Positions 1-8,170 of a DNA stretch of 64,000 nt are shown piece by piece. The translations under genes and the position numbers were made by a program. Below the pieces are notes generated by a model. That model was not told the DNA's origin. It did no database searches and saw nothing but the letters and a program-made list of their open reading frames with translations. This DNA is from a virus. The DNA is taken from positions 1 to 64,000 of IMG/VR virus record IMGVR_UViG_3300023179_000011. One strand, written 5' to 3'. How positions within the stretch are numbered: the first letter of the stretch is position 1; each line of letters begins with the position of its first letter.

Positions 1-208
1 GTATTTTACCGTAGTTGTTGAGCGTGGCAACGCCATTTGGAACATTTTTTTCTGCTTGCGTAATGGCATCGAGCGCAGTCAGAAACGACGCCACCGTAGC
101 CCGTTTTGTCTCAAACTTGTTCGGGTTGGCTGTGTCGACAATCGGGACAATGTCGGTACTGCCGGGAACGGGTTTGAGCGGCAGCGCAGAAATTTTTTTG
201 TTAGCCAT
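1..208 (-). CDS. Partial tail-fibre-type structural protein (N-terminus only)
   Basis: Only the first 69 codons are inside the window; the gene runs off the left edge. It opens at an ATG at 208 and reads MANKKISALPLKPVPG then a segment ending TKRATVASFLTAL. This 'KISALP...TDIVPIVD...TKR(A/T)TV' opening is the usual N-terminus of phage tail fibre, tail spike and related virion proteins, where it attaches the protein to the particle. The C-terminal receptor-binding part is not visible, so the exact role is open. It is the most downstream gene of the leftward gene string here. Confidence 0.7.
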   Translation of the reverse strand, partial: MANKKISALPLKPVPGSTDIVPIVDTANPNKFETKRATVASFLTALDAITQAEKNVPNGVATLNNYGKI

Positions 209-231
209 GTGAAAACCCCGCGAGTATGTAG

Positions 232-253
232 GCGTACTTATTTTAATGTACGC
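232..253 (-). other. Short intergenic hairpin
   Basis: A 6-bp perfect inverted repeat (GCGTAC / GTACGC) with a 10-base A/T-rich loop lies in the 66-base gap before the tail-type gene. No U-tract follows on either strand. It could be a processing site, a weak terminator or part of a promoter; the sequence does not decide. Confidence 0.3.
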
Positions 254-274
254 AACGGGCCGGGCAAAAACCCA

Positions 275-589
275 TTAATACCGAGACAAAAAATTGTTGC
301 TGTCGTCTTCGTCGAGGTTCTTGCCGCGTTTATTGTTACGGTGTTTGACGCCGTCCAAGTTGTCGGCGGCTTTTTCCAGCCAGCGGGCTAGTTTACGGGC
401 ATTTGTTGTCGTTAAAAGCGGCATCTGATCGCCAAAAACGTCGACTATAATTCCCGTTTCGGTTTTACCGTCGATCCCCCATTCGCCGGCCTGAAACAAT
501 ACTGTAGGATCGGTTTCTGTTTTTTTTCCGTTGTTCCCAATGTTTACAAATTGCAAAGTATCGTGTGAATTGATTGCCACGTTAGCCAC
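275..589 (-). CDS. Hypothetical protein, 104 aa
   Basis: Not recognised. The start is a GTG with GGAG nine bases upstream. The central part (about residues 30-75) looks folded, with alternating hydrophobic residues and an amphipathic segment at 'ARKLARWLEKAADNL'. The last 25 residues are basic then Asp/Asn-rich and probably disordered. It sits between the tail-type gene and a short gene that ends six bases upstream of its start, so it is likely co-transcribed with them. Confidence 0.65.
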   Translation of the reverse strand: MANVAINSHDTLQFVNIGNNGKKTETDPTVLFQAGEWGIDGKTETGIIVDVFGDQMPLLTTTNARKLARWLEKAADNLDGVKHRNNKRGKNLDEDDSNNFLSRY

Positions 590-595
590 AGAAAC

Positions 596-862
596 TTACT
601 CCTCCGTGAAATCACAGATAATAACTGGCGTATTAGTTCCAGATGCTACACTGATCAGTTTGCCGGCAAAATACTCTTTGGCGTCTTCTCGGGAAAACCC
701 GTCGAGCAGCAATTTGCGAAAAATGAGTTGCTGACTGTATACAGCCACTGGGTCTGCCGTGCCGATTCGGCCGATGCCGACCAGAGCCGTGTGCATATTA
801 TCAAATAAAACAGCCTCGGGATTCAAATCATTTAACTCGGCGAGTATTGTTTCAGAGGTCAT
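596..862 (-). CDS. Hypothetical protein, 88 aa
   Basis: Not recognised. I place the start at the ATG at 862, because GGGAG lies six bases before it; an ATG at 877 gives five more residues. The start overlaps the end of the upstream gene by 11 bases, so translation is probably coupled. The protein is mixed alpha/beta in appearance, with no Cys pairs, signal peptide or membrane segment. Confidence 0.6.
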   Translation of the reverse strand: MTSETILAELNDLNPEAVLFDNMHTALVGIGRIGTADPVAVYSQQLIFRKLLLDGFSREDAKEYFAGKLISVASGTNTPVIICDFTEE

Positions 863-1364
863 TTTCATCTCCCGCATTGAAATCGATTAAAAAGTTGGCG
901 GCGATATTGCTGGCCCGGCGATACCCTTCTCGCATACCGGCTTGATAGTCGGCGGAGCCGGTTGCTGTGGGTTTCTCTGTTAGATCAGCCACGGTGGCTA
1001 AACAAGCAATTACTTGATTGCGCAGAGCACGATACTCAAACGAGTTAAACACAAGTTTAGCGTCTACGGCGGTAACATGGGCTGTAGTCGCGCCGTCGAG
1101 GGGTGGGCGTAGCCCTATCTCCTGCAGCATCTTGGCGCACTGCAATAATTCTGAGTAATCGGTGAACGTCTTGGGGGAGTTAGGCACGTATTTTTGAGCG
1201 AGGCTGTAAAGCGCGTAACAAATGTTGCGAAGAGCGGCGACGACGGTTTTGTTTTTAGGGTCGATCAGCAGTTGCTTTTCGCGTCGACGGGCTTCTTGTT
1301 TGGCTGTCAAAAGTGCTTGTTCGCGTTCTTTCTTTTTCATCATTATTTCGGGCGTGGCCGGCAT
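852..1364 (-). CDS. Hypothetical protein with basic N-terminal helix, 170 aa
   Basis: Not recognised. The ATG at 1364 has GGAG eight bases upstream. Residues 8-35 are a highly charged Lys/Arg/Glu helix (KKKEREQAL...KQEARRREK), suggesting a coiled coil or nucleic-acid contact; the rest is helical and ends in an acidic tail. The first 110 bases overlap the 3' end of the thymidylate kinase gene in another frame, which is a long overlap for this genome; an in-frame ATG at 1343 or 1340 would shorten it only slightly. Confidence 0.6.
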   Translation of the reverse strand: MPATPEIMMKKKEREQALLTAKQEARRREKQLLIDPKNKTVVAALRNICYALYSLAQKYVPNSPKTFTDYSELLQCAKMLQEIGLRPPLDGATTAHVTAVDAKLVFNSFEYRALRNQVIACLATVADLTEKPTATGSADYQAGMREGYRRASNIAANFLIDFNAGDENDL

Positions 1365-1995
1365 CTTTAGACTCCGTGCTATGTGAGATAACCTTGTACA
1401 CTAAATTACAAATCCGCTCATGCGTGGCTAACGGGTCGAGCGCCGCTGACACAACATGAACGGTTTTAGCGTACGGCCGCTCTTGAGCATGCCGTAAATA
1501 GGCTGCCCGCATACGCTGCCGGTCTTCGATGCAGCGGCGTTCATACCTATCACTCGGTTTCTCGGAGCGGCGCTCCATGCGCACCACCGCTTCTTCGGGA
1601 TCGAGGTCGAGTAAAAAACAAATGTCGGGTTGGACAGCCGATGTTGCCTCAAAAATCTTGAGAATCAAATCGGTGTTGACGTTGTTAATTTCGCCTTGGT
1701 ACACCAACGTCGAGAGCAGCCAACGGTCGCAGATGACTATGTTATCAGCGGCGAGAAGCGCCGCTACGTGGGCCGCGAGTTCCGCGCGGGCAGCGGAGAA
1801 CAACAGCATCTGGGCCGCAGAAGAAATTGGAGCGTCGTTTTGCAACAATATCTGCCGAATGGCTGTGCCGATCTGCGTTGTGCCGGGATCTGCCACTAAA
1901 GTCGCGACAACGCCATCTTTTTGAAGTCGCTGTAGCAGCATGCGCGCCTGCGTCGTTTTACCGGCGCCGTCGATTCCTTCGAAACAAACGAACAC
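1255..1995 (-). CDS. tmk: Thymidylate kinase (dTMP kinase)
   Basis: Phosphorylates dTMP to dTDP with ATP, feeding dTTP synthesis for phage replication. The P-loop is at residues 7-14 (GIDGAGKT), preceded by the typical FVCFEG strand. The DR-W motif (CDRWLLSTLVYQG) is near residue 90, and an Arg-rich LID region (RMERRSEKPSDRYERR) near 140. The length, 246 aa, exceeds the usual 205-215; the surplus is a polar C-terminal tail of about 35 residues that overlaps the next gene and may be non-functional read-through. The start is GTG with AAGGA upstream. Confidence 0.92.
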   Translation of the reverse strand: MFVCFEGIDGAGKTTQARMLLQRLQKDGVVATLVADPGTTQIGTAIRQILLQNDAPISSAAQMLLFSAARAELAAHVAALLAADNIVICDRWLLSTLVYQGEINNVNTDLILKIFEATSAVQPDICFLLDLDPEEAVVRMERRSEKPSDRYERRCIEDRQRMRAAYLRHAQERPYAKTVHVVSAALDPLATHERICNLVYKVISHSTESKDAGHARNNDEKERTRTSTFDSQTRSPSTRKATADRP

Positions 1996-2009
1996 TGGAT
2001 TCCTTTCTT

Positions 2010-2324
2010 TTAACGACCTGTAATCTGAAAGCTAGGAGAATCGCCGCCGACTGGTTTTGCAATTTTGCTTTGATTGCCAGTAATACCTACATCGCCGGGC
2101 AGTTGGATTAGCACTTCTTCTGCTGGTTCAAATAAAACCAGTTCGCGCCCGTTTGAGAACCGAAGCGATAAACCACTTTGTGTATGCCCAACACCAACAA
2201 TGTTATTGGTAGCAAACCACGTAGCAGCGTATTCACAAAAAGCTTTTAATTCGGCACTAACAAGTTCGGGTTTTTTTGCTGTAAAATCATCGAGAATGTT
2301 ATTCAACACTTCGCTTGCGGGCAT
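2010..2324 (-). CDS. Hypothetical protein, 104 aa
   Basis: Not recognised. I use the ATG at 2324 because a full AGGAGG sits seven bases upstream; the open frame extends to 2420 but that would lie inside the HD-protein gene. The N-terminal half is helical and the C-terminal half beta-rich (GVGHTQSGLSLRF, ELVLFEPAEEVLIQL). The ribosome site lies within the last codons of the HD-domain gene, so the two are translationally coupled. Confidence 0.65.
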   Translation of the reverse strand: MPASEVLNNILDDFTAKKPELVSAELKAFCEYAATWFATNNIVGVGHTQSGLSLRFSNGRELVLFEPAEEVLIQLPGDVGITGNQSKIAKPVGGDSPSFQITGR

Positions 2325-3054
2325 ATCGAACCTCCTTTTTTTTCTTTGTCGGCGGCGGTGTTTCTGCTTCTGCTTGTTTGGCGCGTATCCCGGTTGTATG
2401 TTGTGCCACGAGTTTGTCAAGTTTAGCTTTTTGCCTGCACTCTTTTATTGTACGGCTGACATCGCCCAGCAGGTTTCGGGCGGCGTGCGAAAACAACCTA
2501 AGCACGTAAAAACGCTCTGCAGCGCGTAAAGCCAAAAGATCGCCGTCTAGTTGCGTAAGAATTTTTTTGGCCCTTGGTATGGCCGACGTACCGTTTGAGC
2601 CAACAAGAGTAAGTAGATCTTTAGCGGTACAAATAATGTCAGCGAGCACAATAATCTGCGCGCCAACAGGGCTGCTACTTACACGACCGCGAAACTCCAT
2701 GTCGCGTTTTGTTTCAACCATGCGAAAATCTCGACTGATATCGGCCACCATAGCGGCTACCTGTACTGTCGATATTTCGGCTATGTTTTCAAACGCACAG
2801 GCGCTGACATTTAAAACGTCATGTAACAAAGCGCCCTGAATAATCGCTGTAATGCTTTCTTTTGTATCGTCCGGTAAATAATCAGCGCGCACGTCTTGAT
2901 AAAGTTTGTGCGCAATTGTCTCCGCTTGCCGTGCGACCTGCTTGCTATGCTCGACAAGGTTGATGCCGGCGTTTGTGCGTAAATCTCTGTATTGTTGCGC
3001 GGCAAATAACAATATGTGCCGCAGGGGTACATTTGGCGTATCTGATTTTTTCAT
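2299..3054 (-). CDS. SpoT/MESH1-like HD-domain hydrolase
   Basis: Resembles the HD hydrolase half of RelA/SpoT and the small alarmone hydrolase MESH1, which remove pyrophosphate from (p)ppGpp (MESH1 also dephosphorylates NADPH). Visible signs in order, numbering from the ATG at 3054: FAAQQYRDLR near 17, the first metal-ligand His in 'EHSKQVA' at 36, the HD pair in 'GALLHDV' at 78-79, and 'GAQIIVLADIICTAKDLL' near 132, matching the family's 'KLAD.L.N...L' segment. The C-terminus is a Lys/Arg-rich tail with no synthetase or TGS domain. A GTG at 3075 is possible, but the ATG has GGAGA five bases upstream. It lies beside tmk, suggesting a nucleotide-pool role. The family is likely; the substrate is not shown. 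Confidence 0.7.
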   Translation of the reverse strand: MKKSDTPNVPLRHILLFAAQQYRDLRTNAGINLVEHSKQVARQAETIAHKLYQDVRADYLPDDTKESITAIIQGALLHDVLNVSACAFENIAEISTVQVAAMVADISRDFRMVETKRDMEFRGRVSSSPVGAQIIVLADIICTAKDLLTLVGSNGTSAIPRAKKILTQLDGDLLALRAAERFYVLRLFSHAARNLLGDVSRTIKECRQKAKLDKLVAQHTTGIRAKQAEAETPPPTKKKKEVRYARKRSVE

Positions 3055-3071
3055 GGCATCTCCATATGCCG

Positions 3072-4115
3072 TCACACAAGTTTGAGCAAAGTTTGCCAGC
3101 CCAGCTCAAACGATTTGCGGCGTGTTGCTAGGTTGTAATTCACCCGGCGGTTAAGGTTATCGATATGCGCCGGCTCTGCAATAAAAGTCTGTAGCGCGGT
3201 AATCAACCGTTCATAGTCTGGCGCAGCGTGAGGAACGCCATTTTCGTCGTAGTCTACACGTGTTTTAACAAGCACGCCATTTGCATCCTGATACACAAAG
3301 TCACTCTGCGGGGACAGCGCAAAAGACAGCACCGGCGTACCGCAATTAATCGACATCAAGGTGCAAAACCCGTAGTTGTCACACTCGGCAGGGAATATCG
3401 TAAGGTCGTGCGCGGTATACATGGCCGGGCGTTTTGCGAGCGGCGTGTTGCGGATAAGTTTTACTCGCCCGCCAGTCTTACGCCCTAACGTCTGAAAAAA
3501 CTTAGCCACGGACGGCGCAAACCGACAAGACGTGATTGCAACAGTAAGCTGCGCGTCGGGCATGCGCTCAAGCAAATAACCGAGTAAGCCTAAAAACTGG
3601 CTATTTGCGCACCGAGCGTTTCTGTCAAACCACGGTAAAAATATCTTTACCTGCCGACCGTTGACTGTTTTTGTTTTCTTCGTCGCCGGTAGTCCAACAT
3701 CAAACGGTATGTATGTAACGTTTTTAAACTTGTAGACCTTTGCGAATAACTCGCGCGCTTCCGAGTTCATAGCTATAACATGATCAGCGCGCTGCATGAC
3801 TTTGCGAAACGGCCGCATTAATTCTTGCCACATGGGCACAATGATTGTTCGTACATTAATGCGGCGCGTAAAATTTAGCGTGTCCAACTTCGGCGGCTGC
3901 GTGTAGATAATCGTGTGACACGTTTTTGCCCAGTGCGTGAACGGGCATTTCTTTTTGTGCGCCACAGCCCGATCGTGGTGTGTGAACAGCTTGGCCGGCG
4001 GCGTGTCAGAGTAGATCGTGTACTCGACGCCCTGCGTGCGCAAAAAGTCAGCAAGCCGCACAGCAAAGTACGCTTCATCGCAGTGGGCGTAGTGTGTGTA
4101 AATACCAATGCGCAT
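3072..4115 (-). CDS. Glycosyltransferase, GT4-like (GT-B fold)
   Basis: Transfers a sugar from a nucleotide-sugar donor; the acceptor is unknown and could be DNA bases, virion protein or host surface glycan. The N-terminal Rossmann half opens MRIGIYTHYAHCDEAYFAVRLADFL. 'IIVPMWQELMRPF' and 'RADHVIAMNSEA' match the mid-domain of GT4 enzymes. The C-terminal donor-binding half has 'TIFPAECDNYGFCTLMSINCGTPVL' near residue 240-265, equivalent to the E-x7-E/GxP signature though the first Glu context is loose. 347 aa fits the family. The start at ATG 4115 follows the portal stop by a few bases; a TTG at 4124 is less likely. Confidence 0.75.
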   Translation of the reverse strand: MRIGIYTHYAHCDEAYFAVRLADFLRTQGVEYTIYSDTPPAKLFTHHDRAVAHKKKCPFTHWAKTCHTIIYTQPPKLDTLNFTRRINVRTIIVPMWQELMRPFRKVMQRADHVIAMNSEARELFAKVYKFKNVTYIPFDVGLPATKKTKTVNGRQVKIFLPWFDRNARCANSQFLGLLGYLLERMPDAQLTVAITSCRFAPSVAKFFQTLGRKTGGRVKLIRNTPLAKRPAMYTAHDLTIFPAECDNYGFCTLMSINCGTPVLSFALSPQSDFVYQDANGVLVKTRVDYDENGVPHAAPDYERLITALQTFIAEPAHIDNLNRRVNYNLATRRKSFELGWQTLLKLV

Positions 4116-4120
4116 ATTTA

Positions 4121-7036
4121 TCAAGCAGGCGCGCCTTGGCCAAACTGCTGGGCCATAACCATTGCTCCACCCTGAGAACGCGCCTGCTGCCGAATATCGT
4201 CGATTATGCTGGTAACTAATGCGTGCATCGTCGAGTCGGATCGCTTGAGTTTGATCAGTTCCGAGTCTTTCACAGACTCAGGCATAGACAACAACTGGTT
4301 TGCGATAAGTTGAGCTTGTTGCTGCAACTCTTCTGGTGTTCGCGGCACGTTGGGCGAATTTTGCCGCTGCATAAGGAATTGATCGACGGGACTGGGAGCT
4401 TGACCCGGCATGCCGCCAGCCGGAGCTTGAGCCGGCGCGCCACCTCCTTGCGGCATACCCGTAGCGCCGGCACCGGTGTTGCCGACACCTGACATCATGT
4501 CGGGCGCCTGACTCATGTCCTTCATTTGCTGCGCTTGCTGCATCTCTGCCTGCATACGCTCCTGCTCTTCCGCGTAAATCTTTTCCTCTTCGAGCATTTG
4601 CTTGATCTCGTCGCGGTAATCCAAACCGACACTCGATAGCCCAGTGCTTTTGCTGATTTGCTGACCCTGCATGAGCTGCAGTTTGGCCATCTGGCGGTTG
4701 AGGTCGTCGGCGTGCGTGACGCGCATCAGTTTCGCGCTGACGGGCTCCCACGACATTACACGAGAAATAGACGACACCAATTCATTCAAAAACAAGTTCA
4801 TGTTGTGCGGAAGGTGACTCCAGTTTGCCTCAAAAAGGCGCAAGGCCGCCGGAGCAGCTTGGAGAGTCAGCGTGCCGTTAAATAACTCAACGGGCATGCC
4901 AATGCACTTTAACAATGTCTCTAACCCTTGATCGAGTAGGTCGCGCGGAGCGAGTTGCGACGCGTCACCGCCAAGTGCTTGATACTGCACAGGAAACGGA
5001 AGAATGTTCCAGCGCGCGGGGTCCGTTCGGCGGGCGCGGATCATCGCGTTTACGCGCGCCGTAAAACTAGATAAGTTAATTGTGTGAACAGGGTCAGATG
5101 ATTGCGCGTCGCCGCCGCGCGGCATCGGCGTGATAACTCGAAACGGAATAACATAATCAAGCGCTACAGCTTCGTTGTAGCGCTTGAGAATCTGGTAGTA
5201 CCACGCCTCACGAAAATTCGACAGTACGCGCGAAATTCCCCAGCCACGATTGCGCATACCGGACAGCGCATCTTCTTTGAGATGAAAAATAACGCCTTTG
5301 TCAAACATCAGATTCTGGCCGTTTTTAATCGCCTGAATAACTTCCCAGCTTGCACGCTCAAGATGATGAAGATGACCTTGCTTAATCAGCGTGCGATAAT
5401 CTTCGGGAATCTTCCACACATATGAACATTCGCCGGTGTACGGATCCCATAAGATATCAATTTCGTGCGGGCTCCAGCGTTTGACTGTAATATGGCTGGT
5501 ATCGCCGCTGCGCCGGTCTACGTGTTTCCACGGACCGACATATTTGCAATTCGGGCAGGTCGCGTGAAATTGGAAGTTTTGCCACGAAAACGCGCACTGG
5601 TCTGAGTTCACCACCCTGTCTAAGGGCATCTCTAATCCGCATTTAGGGCAGAATAAATATCGGCGGAAGGGCACCAGCAGGCTTGTAAAAGAGTTGCCGT
5701 AGCAATTACCTGTGATAATCCCGTTATCGATTACAAAAGAGTGCGTTTCGGGCTCAACGCAGCAGTACACATCCTCGAAACGACCCGTGGTCCGTACCGA
5801 TTTAACGCCGATAAAACGACCGTAATTTGTGCCACGATTTTTTGCGTTGAAATTTGCCCTATGCTTAGGAATTAAAAAATCCTCTTCACGCATAAACTGC
5901 TTCAACAACGTCATGTAGTGCATCGTCACAGTATGCGGGCGTTGTCGGCCTTTGTGCGGCGGCAGTAACGTATTTTGCGTCTGACTCCGAATAGGCCCTG
6001 CCACCATTCCGACGCGCGGCAGCTGTGCCTCGATCGCGGCCAAGGTTTCGCGCGACTTCTGCGTCAAAATCGCGCAACCGTGCGTGTCAACAGAACCGTC
6101 GGCCGCCAAGAAGCCACAAATGAATCCGTACCAGTAATTTGGCGACGCCTCATTTTCAGGTAAGGCTTTGTACCGCGCGGGCAGGCCATGCACTTTGCGC
6201 AACTCACAGGTAACCGCGGTACCGGCATTGGTTTTTGCCGTCACAGGGGCGCAACCGGCGCCGACAAAATACGGCAACAACGCCGCATCCTTTTGTCCAA
6301 AAAAGTTGGCGACAGCTTTTGTTTGCTTACGTGGATTGTTTTTGTTGTAAAGCGATCCGTCGCCAAATGTAAATCCGTGCCGAACACCTTCAAAAAACTC
6401 GGCGTTCTTTTCGGGGCGCGGGGCTACGGTGCGCTCAATTCGGCGACCCTGCAATTCAGTTGTCGGAACACGTGTCGTTCCGCCGTCTGATTTTTGTACA
6501 AGCCATGAATGTTCTGGCGTGGCGTAAACTACTCGCCCGTCGGCGAACGTTACTTCGAGCAGTTCCTGCTGCCCAAAACATTTGAACTGCGCCAAACGAT
6601 AGACGCCGTTTTCAGAAATGACTTCAACCTTTTGTCCCGCGAGCGCCTTGATCGGGTACACGCCATGTTTTGTCGGTACACGTGTCTCGCCGTGAAAACA
6701 CATGTAATCCATGCCTACGGTTTTCAGCACATTTTTAATGCTTAGCGTTTCAGACAAAAACGTTTCGTACTTTTCTTTTTCTTCACGCCCGGTTTTGTTT
6801 TCGCCAACATCGTGAATTTCAACGTCTGTAATAAAGTACGAGACGACGCGGTCGATGGCCTGCCTATAGGGGCCATTCGCGTTCATGATGTATTCGGTCC
6901 AGCGCAGGGCCGTCTGGATGCTCTCAGGCATCGACAGGCTGGCGACGTCGCAGAACGGGTCCGGGAAGCGCTCGTCGGCCTGCACGCCGCGGCCGAGCGA
7001 GTTATACCCCATAGAAGCGGATGGTAAGAGCGTCAC
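4121..7036 (-). CDS. Portal (head-tail connector) protein precursor containing an intein
   Basis: The portal forms the dodecameric DNA gate at a capsid vertex. I infer this from the overall plan of the spliced product (639 aa): an opening with 'WTEYIMNANGPYRQAIDRVVSYF', 'YGNSFTSLLVPFRRYL', 'HEIDILWDPYTG', 'MPVELFNGTLT' and a long helical, Gln/Met/Pro/Gly-rich tail, as in gp20-like portals of large phages. A 332-residue intein occupies residues 113-444. Just after the insertion point is a four-Cys zinc-ribbon-like segment (CPKCG...CPNCKYVG), unusual in portals. The chosen GTG start has GAGG six bases before it; an ATG at 7012 is the alternative. The upstream 49-aa gene ends 12 bases before. 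Confidence 0.75.
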   Translation of the reverse strand: MTLLPSASMGYNSLGRGVQADERFPDPFCDVASLSMPESIQTALRWTEYIMNANGPYRQAIDRVVSYFITDVEIHDVGENKTGREEKEKYETFLSETLSIKNVLKTVGMDYMCFHGETRVPTKHGVYPIKALAGQKVEVISENGVYRLAQFKCFGQQELLEVTFADGRVVYATPEHSWLVQKSDGGTTRVPTTELQGRRIERTVAPRPEKNAEFFEGVRHGFTFGDGSLYNKNNPRKQTKAVANFFGQKDAALLPYFVGAGCAPVTAKTNAGTAVTCELRKVHGLPARYKALPENEASPNYWYGFICGFLAADGSVDTHGCAILTQKSRETLAAIEAQLPRVGMVAGPIRSQTQNTLLPPHKGRQRPHTVTMHYMTLLKQFMREEDFLIPKHRANFNAKNRGTNYGRFIGVKSVRTTGRFEDVYCCVEPETHSFVIDNGIITGNCYGNSFTSLLVPFRRYLFCPKCGLEMPLDRVVNSDQCAFSWQNFQFHATCPNCKYVGPWKHVDRRSGDTSHITVKRWSPHEIDILWDPYTGECSYVWKIPEDYRTLIKQGHLHHLERASWEVIQAIKNGQNLMFDKGVIFHLKEDALSGMRNRGWGISRVLSNFREAWYYQILKRYNEAVALDYVIPFRVITPMPRGGDAQSSDPVHTINLSSFTARVNAMIRARRTDPARWNILPFPVQYQALGGDASQLAPRDLLDQGLETLLKCIGMPVELFNGTLTLQAAPAALRLFEANWSHLPHNMNLFLNELVSSISRVMSWEPVSAKLMRVTHADDLNRQMAKLQLMQGQQISKSTGLSSVGLDYRDEIKQMLEEEKIYAEEQERMQAEMQQAQQMKDMSQAPDMMSGVGNTGAGATGMPQGGGAPAQAPAGGMPGQAPSPVDQFLMQRQNSPNVPRTPEELQQQAQLIANQLLSMPESVKDSELIKLKRSDSTMHALVTSIIDDIRQQARSQGGAMVMAQQFGQGAPA
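5705..6700 (-). mobile_element. Class 1 intein with LAGLIDADG endonuclease, in the portal gene
   Basis: 332 residues. Block A starts at Cys1 (CFHGETRVPTKHG). Block B is TPEHSWLV. Two dodecapeptide motifs mark a LAGLIDADG homing endonuclease: 'GFTFGDGSLY' near intein residue 110 and 'YGFICGFLAADGSV' near 191. Block F/G is 'VYCCVEPETHSFVIDNGIITGN', ending in Asn with Cys as the +1 residue. The penultimate residue is Gly, not the usual His. Removing it joins VGMDYM to CYGNSF without frame change. The insertion is upstream of the portal zinc-ribbon segment. Confidence 0.93.
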
Positions 7037-7048
7037 GGGCGCCTCGCG

Positions 7049-7198
7049 CTATTTAGACGTGGTTTGCACGGCTTCCGCAGCTCGTTTGCGGAAATCACTA
7101 TCGAGCGCCTGAACTTGCGCTTTTTTTTCAGTAGGCTGCTCGGCGTCTTCGTGCTCTGGCGGCGTGACGCCGGCTTTTATAACTCCACACTTTTCCAT
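7049..7198 (-). CDS. Small hypothetical protein, 49 aa
   Basis: Reads MEKCGVIKAGVTPPEHEDAE then a Lys/Glu/Ala-rich segment ending AAEAVQTTSK. ATG with GAGG eight bases upstream (the site lies in the last codons of the upstream gene) and a TAG stop 12 bases before the portal start. Its fit between two neighbours and ribosome site support it; function is unknown. A small helical, charged protein next to a portal could be a virion or scaffold accessory, but nothing in the sequence proves this. Confidence 0.55.
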   Translation of the reverse strand: MEKCGVIKAGVTPPEHEDAEQPTEKKAQVQALDSDFRKRAAEAVQTTSK

Positions 7199-7201
7199 CG
7201 T

Positions 7202-8110
7202 TTAAACCTCGCCATAATTTGCCCGAAGGGCGCGCTCAACGAGTAAAATGCAGTACTCGCGGTTATCATAAACATACTGAAATCCCGTCGTATGGACAAG
7301 GTATAAACGGCGGTCGTCGCTAATTTGTACAGCCCAAGGACGCTGGTAAGGATCATTTGACGGCGGAAACCAGCGCGCGGCGTTTTGTTCAAAACGCAGA
7401 TCGTAAATTAGGACAATAAAACCGTTTTCTTCTACGCTGTCAGGGGAAACCTGCCCAACTGAAACAATCACGTCGTGAAAAAAGGCCGGGACAGTTCCAA
7501 TCCCTTCTTTTTCAAAATACAACAACTTCTGCGGCGGGCCAGCCTTGTGGGTTGTAGCCCCCGCGGCCGGTACCGGATTGTTTGATTGTTTTTTCAACCC
7601 AAACGCCGCCATCGGGCTGTAGTTTCGGTCTATTTTCTCGATCGGCGGCATAGACGTCGACGTCTCCGCTTCGGCCATTAACTCATTTACAAGCTGCTCC
7701 TCTTCTTCGTCAGCTGGGGGCGGCGTAGCTACGACCTTTTTCTGCCGCGTCACAGGCACCCGCTGTACGCCGCTGTTCATTTTTGATAACTCTTCAAATA
7801 CCATTGCGGCCCGCTCCCTGATAGAGTTGATGTCCTTGCCCGGTAACGCTGCCATAGCCGCGTCAATTGCCTGTTCAACCGCCGGGCCAGTCATTTGGTC
7901 CAGCGTCAGTCCGCCAACATTTGCGCCGTTTGGATCCACCACGTTTATTTTGATTTTTGTCCGGTCGTGCGGATCGAAGTTCACTGGAATACCGCCCGGC
8001 GTAGACGGCGCAACGATAACGCCTTTAAGCCCCTTACTACCGCGCATAACGTCAAGCATTGTGCGCCCACTCTCTAGCCGCTCGTTCGCAGGATCACGAT
8101 AATCCGCCAT
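7202..8110 (-). CDS. Hypothetical protein, possibly virion assembly, 302 aa
   Basis: Not recognised. ATG with GGAG six bases upstream. Three zones: an N-terminal zone of about 95 residues with Gly/Pro loops and an amphipathic helix (VEQAIDAAMAALPG); an acidic, low-complexity linker near 110-165 (PPPADEEEEQLVNEL); and a beta-rich C-terminal domain from about 195 (FFHDVIVSVGQVSP, GFIVLIYDLRFEQ, RRLYLVHTTGFQYV). It immediately precedes the 49-aa gene and portal in the same transcript, so a head-related role is plausible from position only. Confidence 0.7.
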   Translation of the reverse strand: MADYRDPANERLESGRTMLDVMRGSKGLKGVIVAPSTPGGIPVNFDPHDRTKIKINVVDPNGANVGGLTLDQMTGPAVEQAIDAAMAALPGKDINSIRERAAMVFEELSKMNSGVQRVPVTRQKKVVATPPPADEEEEQLVNELMAEAETSTSMPPIEKIDRNYSPMAAFGLKKQSNNPVPAAGATTHKAGPPQKLLYFEKEGIGTVPAFFHDVIVSVGQVSPDSVEENGFIVLIYDLRFEQNAARWFPPSNDPYQRPWAVQISDDRRLYLVHTTGFQYVYDNREYCILLVERALRANYGEV

Positions 8111-8126
8111 AAAAGCTCCAATAGCT

Positions 8127-8170
8127 AAAAAAAGGGGGCAACGAGTGGCCGAAGCCTAAACGTTGCCCCC
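8127..8170 (-). terminator. Rho-independent terminator
   Basis: A 10-bp perfect stem (GGGGGCAACG / CGTTGCCCCC) with a 17-base loop, followed on the minus strand by a run of seven U. The stem includes the stop codon of the 95-aa gene. It should end the transcript arriving from the right, so the portal-side genes probably have their own promoter or depend on read-through. Confidence 0.85.

Noticed and set aside
1529-1924. Plus-strand frame opposite thymidylate kinase
   Set aside because: Shadow of a clear minus-strand gene; no ribosome site or domain.
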